From a virus, in the IMG/VR virus record IMGVR_UViG_3300050821_000635, positions 1-23,467 of that record: DNA of 23,467 nucleotides, one strand, 5' to 3'. Made by a program: the position numbers and the translations under genes. How positions within the stretch are numbered: position 1 is the first letter of the stretch; every line of letters starts with the position of its first letter. Under the pieces are notes generated by a model. The model searched no databases. It was not told where the DNA came from and worked only from the letters and a program-made list of their open reading frames with translations. This document shows, piece by piece, positions 6,701 to 14,368 of this stretch.

Positions 6701-7966
6701 ATCCTGCCAGTTGTTCGCTGGCGACACGAAAGTCCCGGTGATGCCGTTCGCCAAGTCACGAAGACTGACAAGCGTGTCCATCTTGATAGGGCCGCGACAA
6801 TCATCCTCTGTGAGAATAATGCTCGGTGTCACGTAGGCACCCGCGATGATGCGCCACGCGTCGCCCGGTGGAATACAGTAGCCCGCCATCGAGGTGAGCA
6901 GAGATGTCAGCACGTCGCCTCGGGCCTGACCCGCGTCCGTGACACCGTCGCAAAGGTAGCGTTTCTGCGTGGTCGGCGCTGTCGCGGTTCCCGTGTCGGA
7001 GCCGTGGGAGAAGTTGGCGTTCGCAGTGGTGATGTAGAAGCCTGTCGGGTTTACCGCCGTGACATAAGCCGTGACTCCGTTCAGGAACGTCGCGTAGGTG
7101 AAGCCTGAGAACGTGACAAAGGCTCCTACTTTAAGGTTGTTGGTCGCCGTGATTCCGCAGAGACCGTTGACGACGGTTACGCCCGTGCAAGTTCCGATGG
7201 TGTACTGATTACCTGAACTGATTGAAACGGTCTGGTCGCAGATATTCGCGGCGGCGATGGTGTAGGAGTCGTCGATATTGGACGCGCTGGCAGCCATGCC
7301 AAAGTTGGTATCCGTAAGCCAGTCGCGGACTACCAGCGCGGGGTTGTCGCTGTATCCGGTAGTAGACGTGCGAGGGTCGTAGAGCAGCTTTCCTTGAACA
7401 TCGAAAGCTATGCTGGACGGGACGCCGTTGGGATAGCAATTCACGTTGTACTGCAAAGCGATGTGTACCTTGGCGTGCCCGCGCTGCAAGCAGGTCGAGT
7501 CCCAAGACGATATTGCCGATGCCAAGTTCGGGAAGGGCTGCGTCGAGGTCGCTGGATTGCCCAAGTCCACCTCATATTGGTAGTAGGGATAGCTGGTGCC
7601 GTTCATCGCGTTTCCCTGAGTCGCGACGAACCCTTCGATGTAGGCGTTCGTGATCGAGTTCACTTGATGGCCTGCGAGCGTGATGACCATGTGGAGATAC
7701 TGATTGTTTGAACCAGACACACCGATGTAAGTCATTACACCTGATGTTCGCACCGCTCCGTAGATTATTCTCTGGTACGAGACGGGCTGACGTGCGATGG
7801 CTTGCATCGTCACCGTCTGCGCTCCGGGTCGCGTCAGGTAAGAAATCAGCATCGAGACGCCGAGGAAGGCTATGCTCAGCGTCACGGACGCCAACACCCC
7901 GGCGACGGCGGCGCTCGCGCCCCACGAAACGAACAATGCTGTCAGTCCGGCGATCAGCGGCGGCAT
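3704..7966 (-). CDS. J-like tail tip / receptor-binding protein, multi-modular
   Basis: A 1420-residue protein preceded by GGAG. Residues 1-45 are hydrophobic, as is common at the start of these proteins. The lambda J/GTA gp15-like core runs from about 50 to 590 (RQPVSYQRIIYGAVRTSG near 60; VVRDWLTDTNFGM near 212; TEDDCRGPIKMDTLVSL near 386). It is interrupted by an inserted beta-domain at about 251-333. A fibronectin-III-like domain follows (about 600-695), then a CBM5/12-like motif (GAYNSGTAYTPGMEVTYTG, near 715). After that come two CBM-like beta-sandwich domains (about 780-960 and 965-1110), a YYVYYDDDTLAGGS region (near 1190), and a C-terminal discoidin-like domain. The last gene of the tip module, it should form the tail tip and contact the host surface; the many carbohydrate-binding-like domains suggest a glycan receptor. 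Confidence 0.85.
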   Translation of the reverse strand: MPPLIAGLTALFVSWGASAAVAGVLASVTLSIAFLGVSMLISYLTRPGAQTVTMQAIARQPVSYQRIIYGAVRTSGVMTYIGVSGSNNQYLHMVITLAGHQVNSITNAYIEGFVATQGNAMNGTSYPYYQYEVDLGNPATSTQPFPNLASAISSWDSTCLQRGHAKVHIALQYNVNCYPNGVPSSIAFDVQGKLLYDPRTSTTGYSDNPALVVRDWLTDTNFGMAASASNIDDSYTIAAANICDQTVSISSGNQYTIGTCTGVTVVNGLCGITATNNLKVGAFVTFSGFTYATFLNGVTAYVTAVNPTGFYITTANANFSHGSDTGTATAPTTQKRYLCDGVTDAGQARGDVLTSLLTSMAGYCIPPGDAWRIIAGAYVTPSIILTEDDCRGPIKMDTLVSLRDLANGITGTFVSPANNWQDSSFPPYQDATALAADGNQPIWQDIQLQFTTDGVMTQRLAKIYLERIRRQKSLVLPCKLSAFPLQPGDTVMFTFPLFGFNQKVFEVQQTSIVLDTAATQIQFGVGQPGSGSDETSGNQAYGTQVPCVGVDLVLKEIDSNVFSWNPATDENTWLGPKVGAAPPNPTVCQPPTSVTATSGSGVAMVRADGLIQDRILVQWTSPADYFVTNGGQIEIYTSPHSAGTWSLAGIAAGSDTQFYVLNCVDGSAYDVLVYAINVAGVNSSGVQVNNITASGGTTDFGGSVSSIPANQIANLTLLGAYNSGTAYTPGMEVTYTGNIYKNILSSTGNVPTNTTYWTLIGPQTADNLSDGTTYIRLPVLGSSTTQASTDLPYNGNFDIFPSTVSVAQGWTKSFEAATSDITYSRSTSPYSGTYAQQLGPSNSTSGGSVACQPFGVTAGLQYSFSVWASSTVANPASMYFRILWYSNDTDFSRSPADLISVNDIVAAGGPTVSNTYQQFTGTVTAPSNAKFARIALYNYTSAGGVTLTFSGVRAYAPNPTLDYVGQGSTYVKAPVVLSGSSIVIPNSNFEASSSILPPPGWTSGNTTAYITSGQQSGTQSLSLTGTSTAEMDTLNYWSCQPGDKFVFGGYVKSDGTTTPTVGCNFLDKNFGYLSGIYASNSTNTSWTYVSSTGTAPANAVYLHPFCFNGNYSGSGTGYYDNVTAWYGAVLGTNTATGQVSDGSANFSATASTLTYRPTTNPLTGHDAGSNATINIASFTMRTSSKGDISISSGSVTALSYSTLYYVYYDDDTLAGGSVTFNATTTKATAIDDSGRFFVGSVVTPAAGASDTTGNNDGGVGAQMGDFLKIFFSTSAIAFSTNGSVTSPDNANDGNDATYAACVAQNVGGIGGGFNVILSLPPIAVYSFQSATLNIKSSASVTTNNSLGYCKCNYSLDNGNTFTNLYSVASFGSRSLTTDHISIASPNNMGRIQVQFEGQVAASQSPVVTIDVYECWLEVTT

Positions 7967-7967
7967 G

Positions 7968-8396
7968 CTAGATTCTCCAAGCCTTCTTCCAATTGGTTTT
8001 CGCTACTCTCATCAAGCCTTGCGGCCCTGTCGCTAGAACCTCTCTTCCGTTGAGTTCGACAAAACCCAGCGTGTCGCCCTGATCCCCGTTCACCAACACA
8101 ACATCGCCGCCCGTAGCGAAATTCAATCCCACTTCTGCTATCCCATTTTCGGTCGCTACCTTGTCCGCGAACTCCGCGAGTCCCGCGCCAGCGTAGCTCT
8201 TGATTAGCTGATACGCGGAAGCTTGATCGTTGTACTTGCCTCGGAAATTCGCAGCAAGGTCGGTTCCCGTCATTGCCAGAACAGCGTCACACGCGAACAA
8301 GCAGCAATCGTTCTGTCCCCACACAAAAGGCGAGAGCAGCCGCGAGTGGATGAACTCAGCGAGCAGCGTGTTCCAAAGTGGGTTGCGATTAACCAT
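7968..8396 (-). CDS. NlpC/P60-like tail peptidase
   Basis: A 142-residue protein. FVWGQNDCCLFACDAVLA near the N-terminus matches the catalytic cysteine region (W-G-x-x-D-C) of the small NlpC/P60-like proteins encoded just before the tip protein in siphophages and gene transfer agents (DUF6950-like). The later GDVVLV and LGFVELNGREV stretches fit the beta-strands, but a catalytic His is less clear. I prefer ATG 8396, which has GGAAG eight bases upstream; an in-frame ATG at 8423 would add nine residues and overlap the upstream gene more. Its likely role is local cutting of host peptidoglycan during DNA entry, or tail tip assembly. Confidence 0.75.
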   Translation of the reverse strand: MVNRNPLWNTLLAEFIHSRLLSPFVWGQNDCCLFACDAVLAMTGTDLAANFRGKYNDQASAYQLIKSYAGAGLAEFADKVATENGIAEVGLNFATGGDVVLVNGDQGDTLGFVELNGREVLATGPQGLMRVAKTNWKKAWRI

Positions 8397-9045
8397 TGCG
8401 TTTGCTTCCGTAAGGGTTTCCATAGTTGCTGCCTGACCCGACTCCCGCGCTTGAGCCGCTGCCCGCCGTGCTGACAGGATTCTGACCGCCGTTCGTGCCC
8501 CAGTTGCCGTCCCAGTCTTGGATCGCGGGCACGAATCCGAAACCGTTGTCTGTGGGGTAGCGGAGAAACTGGTCGTTGCTCGTCCAGATGCGGTTGCTCG
8601 CGAGAGTCAAGCGGATCAGGGGCGACTCGCAGGTCACGCTGATGTCGGATGTCACGGGGCCGCAGGTGATCGTCGGCACGTCGGTCGCGCCTTGAAACAC
8701 GAGGATCGGGTTCGAGATCACGTTCCCGCTGCCGTCCAAGAAACCGAAGTAGATGCTGACGCCGTAAGTCTGATTCGCCTCGTTGATGACGTTGTTCACC
8801 ATCGAGGACGGAATGCCGTTGAGCGATAGGGTCAGGCTTTGCGCCTGTACCTTGCTGGTTGCCGAGATTCCACTGATAGCTCCGAAGCCGCCGACACCTG
8901 TCCAAGTCAGCGAGTTCCAAGTCACGGAACCTACGCCCGACCAGCAATAGATAGTCCCTGTCGTGAACTGCATCGAGACGAAGAGGCAGGGCTTCACGTT
9001 CGGCGAAGCGATCTGGACGAGAAAGCTGGCGGATAGGCTTCTCAT
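8389..9045 (-). CDS. DUF2163-like tail tip protein
   Basis: A 218-residue beta-rich protein. Its order, distal tail-like protein, then this, then NlpC/P60, then J-like tip, matches the gp12-gp15 order of the Rhodobacter gene transfer agent and many siphophages, where the second gene is the DUF2163 tail hub protein. Visible features are CLFVSMQFTTGTIYCWSGVG near the start (description of a cell-like beta module) and a glycine/serine-rich C-terminal tail (TAGSGSSAGVGSGSNYGNPY). GAGG lies before ATG 9045, which immediately follows the upstream stop codon. It likely bridges the tail tube end and the tip. Confidence 0.7.
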   Translation of the reverse strand: MRSLSASFLVQIASPNVKPCLFVSMQFTTGTIYCWSGVGSVTWNSLTWTGVGGFGAISGISATSKVQAQSLTLSLNGIPSSMVNNVINEANQTYGVSIYFGFLDGSGNVISNPILVFQGATDVPTITCGPVTSDISVTCESPLIRLTLASNRIWTSNDQFLRYPTDNGFGFVPAIQDWDGNWGTNGGQNPVSTAGSGSSAGVGSGSNYGNPYGSKRNG

Positions 9046-10122
9046 TTACAGAGCCTCCACCGCTTTGAAATCTACCGCGTACATCTTCGTGAAGTCGTAC
9101 TGCCACGAGCGCCAGTTGGACACGAGGCGGAACAGCCCTTGCGGGGAACTCGTCACCACTATCTGCCCGTTGAACGCACCCTCTGGTCGTATCGCCGGGA
9201 AGATGTTCAGCGTCGCGTTGCCGCTTGAGTCCGAGTTGGCGTCGGTCGTGAGCATGTGGAGCCGCTGCACGAGCGGTAACGCGACAGAGGTAGTGAGCAG
9301 ATAAGGATTCGCGTTCGATCCCGGCTCAAGCTGCGCTCCCCAAGAGTCAACAACGGTGCCAGACCCGATGGTTCCGCTTCCGCCTATCTGGACGATGATC
9401 TCCGTGTTTGCGCTTGTGTAAGTTCCGGTCACAGAGAATCGCGTCCACGAGGTAGTCACCGGGCAGGTCAAAGTCGCTATCGTGTTGTTGACATCCATCA
9501 GTCCGATCATCACGTTGAAGCTGGATGCCGCCTTGAGGTACACGGAGAATGTGTAGGTGCCCGGTCCCGCCGTGACACTCTGCTGGATGTAAGAGTTTGC
9601 GTTGCTGCCTGTCAGCGAGTCAGCAGTGCTGCCTGAGTTCGGGTCGGTGATGCCCGTCCCCACGGTGATGTGAGTCTTAGTCCAAGCCGAGTTCGTCCAG
9701 TCTTGCGAATAGGTGAGCAGGTTCGCGGAACCGATTTGGAAGTAATCGCCAGCCTTCAAGATACCCGTCTGACTCGCGAGCCATCCTGCGGTTGACAACT
9801 GCTGCGAACCGCCCGACTGGTTACCGTTGACCAGCGGACTCCCTGACGCAACCCCTTGCGGACTCGTGCGAAGCGGGTCACCCAAAAGAAACGTGCCGGA
9901 CTGACCGCGCAGCCCGGTAAGGAAACTCACCCACGGCGCGGCTTTGGTCAGCGTCATGGCAGGCAGACCGATCTCGGCTTCCCACCATTCGCCGGGCCAC
10001 GTCGTGATCTGCGACGATCCGGTGAAGGGCGAGATCGCGGCGGACACCAAGTTGTTGGCACCGAAAGTGACGCTGCGCGGCGCGGGGGTAGCGGGAATCA
10101 GCAATGGATATACGAGATTCAT
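9046..10122 (-). CDS. Distal tail-like protein with inserted carbohydrate-binding module
   Basis: A 358-residue protein. The outer parts form one conserved unit: residues 1-132 (WPGEWWEAEIGLPAMT near 42, LRGQSGTFLLGDP near 71, AGDYFQIGS at 124-132) and 284-358 (RLHMLTTDANSDSSGNATLN, IFPAIRPE, then SWQYDFTKMYAVDFKAVE). Between them, residues about 133-282 look like a foreign beta-sandwich of the CBM4/9 type: NLLTYSQDWTNSAWTK, later TYTFSVYLKA, then TSWTRFSVTGTYT and GAQLEPGSNANPYLLT. Removing it rejoins the flanks naturally. It lies between the tape measure and DUF2163-like genes, the place of the distal tail or gp12 protein. This resembles 'evolved' distal tail proteins that help host binding. 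Confidence 0.8.
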   Translation of the reverse strand: MNLVYPLLIPATPAPRSVTFGANNLVSAAISPFTGSSQITTWPGEWWEAEIGLPAMTLTKAAPWVSFLTGLRGQSGTFLLGDPLRTSPQGVASGSPLVNGNQSGGSQQLSTAGWLASQTGILKAGDYFQIGSANLLTYSQDWTNSAWTKTHITVGTGITDPNSGSTADSLTGSNANSYIQQSVTAGPGTYTFSVYLKAASSFNVMIGLMDVNNTIATLTCPVTTSWTRFSVTGTYTSANTEIIVQIGGSGTIGSGTVVDSWGAQLEPGSNANPYLLTTSVALPLVQRLHMLTTDANSDSSGNATLNIFPAIRPEGAFNGQIVVTSSPQGLFRLVSNWRSWQYDFTKMYAVDFKAVEAL

Positions 10123-10125
10123 TTT

Positions 10126-13005
10126 TTAGTTCATCCCCCGCTTGTGCATGTCTTGCACCGTGGCGACGGCACGCATCACGGAGCGTTGTTCCACGTCGCG
10201 CAGAGCCATGCGGATGCGCTGCTCTGCCCCGGCGTCGGCTCCGCGTGCGTCGATGACGTAGTTGACGTTGTTCGTGCTGCCGCCGATCTTGCCGTTCGGG
10301 ATGATGCTTCCCGCCGTGCTCGACGTGAAGAGTTCCGGCCCGTTCTCGCCTACCAAGTAGGTCGAGCCGGGAGTCACGTCGCCGCCAGATGCTAGCCCCG
10401 GCATCGAGAGGTTCGCCCCGCCCGACCCCGCTGGCGCGAGTGGCAGGTTGCCGCCCATGTTCGCTCCGGGAAAGAGCAGGCCGCCGAGCATCCCGATGAA
10501 CTTTTGGATCAGGGACGACATGATGAACTTCTCGATCTCCATGCTGATGGCGTTCAGCATCGACTTCCAGCTTGTCTTGGAACCTTCCGCCATGAGCGCG
10601 AATTGGTTCACGATCCCCGTGCTCAGCTTTGTCATCGAGTCGTTGATGATCTGCGCCGTGGTCTGGGCTTGGTTCTGGATATTCAGCATCCCGGCTTTGA
10701 AGCCGTTCGTCCACGAGTTGGTTGCGGTCAGAAGCTGGGTCTGATCCTTTATCATCTGCTGCTGGTCTTCGTGGATTTTGGCGTCGATGGCGGTCGTGTC
10801 CTCGCCCAGCGACTCGTACTCTCTGCGGAGAGTCTCAAGCCGGATGATCTCTTCCTGAATGTTCTTGATCTTGACTTGGGCGTCCACGCTGCTGATGTCC
10901 GCTAGGCGCTGCTCTTCTTGGCTCTGCTGCTCCAAAGCCTGCTTGTAAGCCTCGTATTCCGGCGAAGCAGCATTCATGCCCTGATGGGTCTGCAAGTAGT
11001 TGTTGAGTTGCTGCTGGACGGCGTACTCGCGCAAAGCCTCGGCACCGAGTTGAGTCGCGGCGATCTTGCCTTGGAGAGCCTCGATGTTCTGCTGGACGCT
11101 GTTGGTCTCCTTGGAGAGTTCCTCGGCGAACTTCGTTTGCTGGCTCGCGTCGTAAGCGGCAGCCAGATTCTTGAGGTGGTCTTGCTCTTCCGCGAGGGCG
11201 GCGTTCAAGCGGGCGATTGCTATCGCGCCATCGGTAGTCTTCCCGAAGCCGTTTGCCATCGCAATGTTGATGAGACCCTGCAAGTCGGAAACTTTCTGCT
11301 GTGCCCCGCTCAATGCTTGGTGTTTCTCGGCGAGGTAGACCGCCATCTGCGAGCCGGAAGAGTAAGCCTCGGACAAATCCTTCAGGTTCGCGGTCTCTTG
11401 CTGGGTCTTGATGATCTCGTTGTTTATCGCCGTCTGGTCGGCGGCTACCGCCTTGTAAAGCGACAGAGCCATCGCCGCGTCGGTGAGGGAAGTCTTCTGC
11501 TGCTTCGTGAGGCCGATGCCTTCCTTCTTCGCTTGAGCCTCGGCTTGCTCGACTTGTTTCAAAGCCTCTTGGCTCGCGGTCGCGTACAGGGTCTCGGCGC
11601 GGGACTCGCGTTGCGCGATGGCGAGTTGACCCTCGGCGTCGGCTTGAGCCTTGAGCTTGGCGATAAGTTCGTTGATAGCGGCGATGGCTTTCTTCGTGTT
11701 GGATGCCTCGGTGTCCACGTCGCCGCCGCCGTGGGGCTTGCCTTCAGGCTTGGACTCGGTCGGGAACCAAGTGCTCTTGACGGTGTTGTAGGTGGACTTC
11801 CACGAGTCGGCGATCCGCTTGCCTGAATCCGCCGCCATCGTGACCATGTTTGACAGCGCTTTTGCGGCATCCGCCTCGGCTGCTTGGAAGTTGCCTGTCA
11901 GCGCGTCATAGATGACGCGACCCAAGCCCGAGAACGCGGTGAACATTTCCCTGCTCTGGAGCATCAGGAGGTCGAGCAGGTTGCCGACGAGCGTGACCAC
12001 GACCTCTATCGCGTTGGCGAGAATCTTGATGACGGGCACCATGACATCCATGAAGTAGGAGCCAAGCTGACGCCATGAACTGTTTTGATTTAGCAGCGCG
12101 TTGTCCACCCAAGTCATGAACGATGTCATGACGGGGAGCAGGTCGCGGAGCACGACGTTGCCGATTCCAGTCATCGCCTCGCCGACTAGGTCTAGCTGCT
12201 CCTCAAATTCTTTGGCTGATTTTGCGGTCTGCCCGGTGATGGTGACGCCGAGGATGTCGGCTTGCTGGTTGAGCTTGGCGATACCCGCGCTGCCCCTGTC
12301 GAGCAGCGGGATCATGTCAGCGCCCGACTTACTGAAAATCTGCATCGCCAGCGCGGTCTTGGTGGGACCGTCCGGCATCTTGGAGAACTTGTCGGCGAGT
12401 TCGGTCAGTAGGGTTTCACTGTCCTTGATCTGGTTGTTCGCGTCCTTGACGCTGATGCCGAGACGCTGGAACGGCGTGACGGTGGTGCTGGTCGCGGTCG
12501 CGGCTGCGAACGCGGACTTGCCGAGCTTCTCCAAGCCTTTCGCCAATTGCTCTTGGCTCACGCCGGATTCCTTGGCAGCGAAGCTCAAGCGGGAAAGCGT
12601 CTCGACCGAGACGCCAGTCTTCATGGAAAGGTCGTAGAGTTCGGCTGCGCCCTTGGCTGCGCTGACCGCGATGCCGACGAGCGCGAGGGCGGCTGCGCCG
12701 ACTACGGCGGTGACTCCGGCCGCTGCGAGACCCGCGCCGCCGAGTGCTCCGGCGAGCGGGCCGAGGGAACCCATGACGCCCTGTACCGTGGAGCCGAGTC
12801 CGGTGAAAGCACCAGCGAGCGGGCCTCCGGCTTCGCCGAAGGCCTCGAACAACGACCCTATCTTGGAACCCGCACCCTCGAACGCATCGCTGATGTCCTT
12901 GGCGGATTTCTGCGCGAGCTTCGACGCCTTGCTAGCGCCTGACTCGAACGCCGCCGAGTCCAAGCCCAATTGGACAAGAATTTTTCCGAGGATGTTAGAC
13001 GCCAT
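10126..13005 (-). CDS. Tail tape measure protein
   Basis: A 959-residue protein with a GAAGGAAG ribosome binding site. The N-terminus (NILGKILVQLGLDSAAFESG) is typical of lambda-type tape measures. A long glycine/alanine hydrophobic stretch spans about residues 75-120, and another hydrophobic segment lies near 305-340. The middle (about 430-800) is heptad-rich coiled coil with many glutamines. The C-terminus has the common GGDVTPGSTYLVGENGPELF motif (about 890-910). At roughly 0.15 nm per residue, the family rule, the tail would be near 140 nm. It overlaps the end of the chaperone fusion frame by 11 bases. Confidence 0.95.
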   Translation of the reverse strand: MASNILGKILVQLGLDSAAFESGASKASKLAQKSAKDISDAFEGAGSKIGSLFEAFGEAGGPLAGAFTGLGSTVQGVMGSLGPLAGALGGAGLAAAGVTAVVGAAALALVGIAVSAAKGAAELYDLSMKTGVSVETLSRLSFAAKESGVSQEQLAKGLEKLGKSAFAAATATSTTVTPFQRLGISVKDANNQIKDSETLLTELADKFSKMPDGPTKTALAMQIFSKSGADMIPLLDRGSAGIAKLNQQADILGVTITGQTAKSAKEFEEQLDLVGEAMTGIGNVVLRDLLPVMTSFMTWVDNALLNQNSSWRQLGSYFMDVMVPVIKILANAIEVVVTLVGNLLDLLMLQSREMFTAFSGLGRVIYDALTGNFQAAEADAAKALSNMVTMAADSGKRIADSWKSTYNTVKSTWFPTESKPEGKPHGGGDVDTEASNTKKAIAAINELIAKLKAQADAEGQLAIAQRESRAETLYATASQEALKQVEQAEAQAKKEGIGLTKQQKTSLTDAAMALSLYKAVAADQTAINNEIIKTQQETANLKDLSEAYSSGSQMAVYLAEKHQALSGAQQKVSDLQGLINIAMANGFGKTTDGAIAIARLNAALAEEQDHLKNLAAAYDASQQTKFAEELSKETNSVQQNIEALQGKIAATQLGAEALREYAVQQQLNNYLQTHQGMNAASPEYEAYKQALEQQSQEEQRLADISSVDAQVKIKNIQEEIIRLETLRREYESLGEDTTAIDAKIHEDQQQMIKDQTQLLTATNSWTNGFKAGMLNIQNQAQTTAQIINDSMTKLSTGIVNQFALMAEGSKTSWKSMLNAISMEIEKFIMSSLIQKFIGMLGGLLFPGANMGGNLPLAPAGSGGANLSMPGLASGGDVTPGSTYLVGENGPELFTSSTAGSIIPNGKIGGSTNNVNYVIDARGADAGAEQRIRMALRDVEQRSVMRAVATVQDMHKRGMN

Positions 13006-13791
13006 TTTCTTCCTTCTTCGCGAAGATCAAGCTCTGCGGGCTGAACGTCGCCTTCAGGTTCGCCAGAAAGTTCTTCGCCAACTCGTCGTGCTCGGGGTTC
13101 GGCTTGAACTTGAAGCCAGTTGCCTCGCACTCCTTCGCGAACTCCTCCAACTCGATCACCGACTGCCGCTTCTTGCCGAGGAAGTCCTCGGGCGCGAAGC
13201 CCTGCGGGCGCTTGCTGTAATCGCAATTCACGTTGTAGATCGCCGCGACCACTGTCGCCGTGTTCCATCGTTCCTGCTCGCGCCTGAGATTGAGCCTCTC
13301 GGTGAACGAGTCGAACTCCCGAGGGGAGCAATCCAGAAACTCCTCGCGGGTCATCCCAAGGTCAGCCCGAGCTATCGCCCAAAGGTCGGCTACAGTTACG
13401 CTTTGGGCGCGTCCGCGTTTGGGCTTGCGCTTCCCTCCGCCTGCTTGGGCGTAGGAAAGTACGAAGCCAGACACTTGACGATTGCCTCTTCCGCCGCCTT
13501 CACGTTGGACAGGTCAATCAGGCAGGAAACCTCGTCGTAGGTGAGTTCGGGGTGATGGACAGCCAAAGCCGCCCAGATCGCGGCGAGAAGATTTTCGGGA
13601 TCGCCGAGCTTCTTCCACGACTCCATATTGAACAGGCTGTCTCCGGTCTTCTGCTTGTACAGGACGACGGACTTGAACGGGAACGCCAGCTTGTACTCCT
13701 TGCCGTGAAGAACCAGCGCGGAGCCGGGCGTGACTTCCGCCGTGAGTGCATCTTGCTTTTGATTTTTTTTTGACATATTTGATGACACCAT
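12995..13791 (-). CDS. Tail assembly chaperone fusion (GT-type) made by -1 frameshifting
   Basis: The upstream chaperone frame (13791 to 13396) and a downstream frame (open to TAA 12995) are offset by -1 and overlap between 13396 and about 13474. Within the overlap the minus strand reads C CCA AAC (13423-13417) in the upstream frame, a canonical X XXY YYZ slip site. Slippage joins residue Asn125 to RGRAQSVTVADLWAIARADL and gives a 265-residue product. The downstream part has no ribosome binding site of its own. Lambda G/GT and many siphophages make a minor frameshifted chaperone in this way, just before the tape measure gene. It should bind the tape measure and recruit tail tube protein, and be absent from the virion. 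Confidence 0.8.
13396..13791 (-). CDS. Tail assembly chaperone (G-type, unshifted product)
   Basis: A 131-residue protein between the tail tube and tape measure genes. Visible features are GKEYKLAFPFKSVVLYKQKT near residue 30, typical of siphophage chaperones, a helical middle (LLAAIWAALAVHHPELTYDE) and an alanine/proline tail ending NADAPKA. ATG 13791 gives the longest product; ATG 13776 (MSKKNQK) is an alternative, and neither has a convincing ribosome binding site. An A9 run on the minus strand near 13763-13771 follows the second ATG. The last seven codons lie beyond the slip site and are read only in the unshifted product. Confidence 0.8.
   Translation of the reverse strand: MVSSNMSKKNQKQDALTAEVTPGSALVLHGKEYKLAFPFKSVVLYKQKTGDSLFNMESWKKLGDPENLLAAIWAALAVHHPELTYDEVSCLIDLSNVKAAEEAIVKCLASYFPTPKQAEGSASPNADAPKA
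13417..13423 (-). promoter_or_regulatory. Programmed -1 ribosomal frameshift site CCCAAAC
   Basis: On the minus strand the heptamer CCCAAAC is in register as C CCA AAC in the chaperone frame. Both P-site and A-site tRNAs can re-pair after slipping one base (CCA to CCC, AAC to AAA). The zero-frame stop TAA lies 21 bases beyond, at 13396-13398. I did not identify a clear downstream pseudoknot. Confidence 0.75.
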
Positions 13792-13830
13792 GAGCGTATG
13801 CTTAGCCGATGACCGCCAAACCGCCAGCTA

Positions 13831-14253
13831 TTAGCTGCCGATTGTGACCGGGCCGCTAATTTGAAGTTTTGCGGAAAACGTGATCGCCTTCGTCGTCTCG
13901 ACGTTAACCGGAGCGTACTCCGCCACGAAGCCAGTGAAGGTCACTGTCGTCGCGTTCGCGTTCGACAAAATGATCTTGAACTGCGTGCTGGTCAATCCGA
14001 CAAGCTGGGTCAAGAGATCGGTCTGCGTCGCGTCCTCGGGGTTGAGGATGCCCTCAAGCGTGATCTCGCCCGGATCGAGCAGGACAGGCATGACTTCCTT
14101 GTAGCTGGAAGCGCTGTCAATGTTCGTCACGTCGTCGAAGACGACCTTGATTCCAGACATGGAGAACTTCTGGAGTTGTGCGATGGAGACGTATGCGCTG
14201 GAGATGAACGCCTGAAGATGGCAACCGCGTCCGATATAAGCCACTGTAGACAT
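13831..14253 (-). CDS. Major tail tube protein
   Basis: A 140-residue protein with AAGGAAC eight bases before ATG 14253. Its position just before the chaperones, the size, and stretches such as ITLEGILNPEDATQTDLLTQ, KIILSNANATTVTFTGFVAE and ETTKAITFSAKLQISGPVT are typical of siphophage tube proteins. The C-terminal ITFSAKLQISGPV strand is the usual end of the tube beta-barrel. It should polymerise into the tail tube around the tape measure. Confidence 0.85.
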   Translation of the reverse strand: MSTVAYIGRGCHLQAFISSAYVSIAQLQKFSMSGIKVVFDDVTNIDSASSYKEVMPVLLDPGEITLEGILNPEDATQTDLLTQLVGLTSTQFKIILSNANATTVTFTGFVAEYAPVNVETTKAITFSAKLQISGPVTIGS

Positions 14254-14368
14254 AGTGTTCCTTTTGCTGCCGCACCCTTTGCGGGCGGGGCTAAGTGTTA
14301 CCCCGGTTGAGCCGGGGCTGAATTGCTGGTCTTACAACTAAGAGGTCTGTAGTTGGTTTCTTGCGGGT
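14254..14368 (-). other. 115-base gap with GC hairpin between tail completion and tube genes
   Basis: The longest gap inside the tail part of the operon. On the minus strand it can form CCCCGG-CTCAA-CCGGGG (about 14302-14318) and a weaker CAACTA/TAGTTG pair (about 14336-14354). No U-run follows the GC hairpin, so it is not an intrinsic terminator. It may mark an mRNA processing or stability point ahead of the highly expressed tube gene. Confidence 0.35.

Noticed and set aside
10918-11826. A 302-codon plus-strand frame across the tape measure gene
   Set aside because: Leucine-rich mirror of the coiled-coil region of the tape measure.
13424-13474. An independent start for the downstream chaperone frame at 13474
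   Set aside because: GTG only, no ribosome site; the slip site explains the frame better.
13763-13771. The A9 tract at the chaperone 5' end as a frameshift device
   Set aside because: Long enough for slippage, but the alternative frames lead to nothing coherent; CCCAAAC in the gene overlap is the sensible site.
14302-14318. The GC hairpin as a terminator before the tail tube gene
   Set aside because: Strong helix but no following U-run on either strand.
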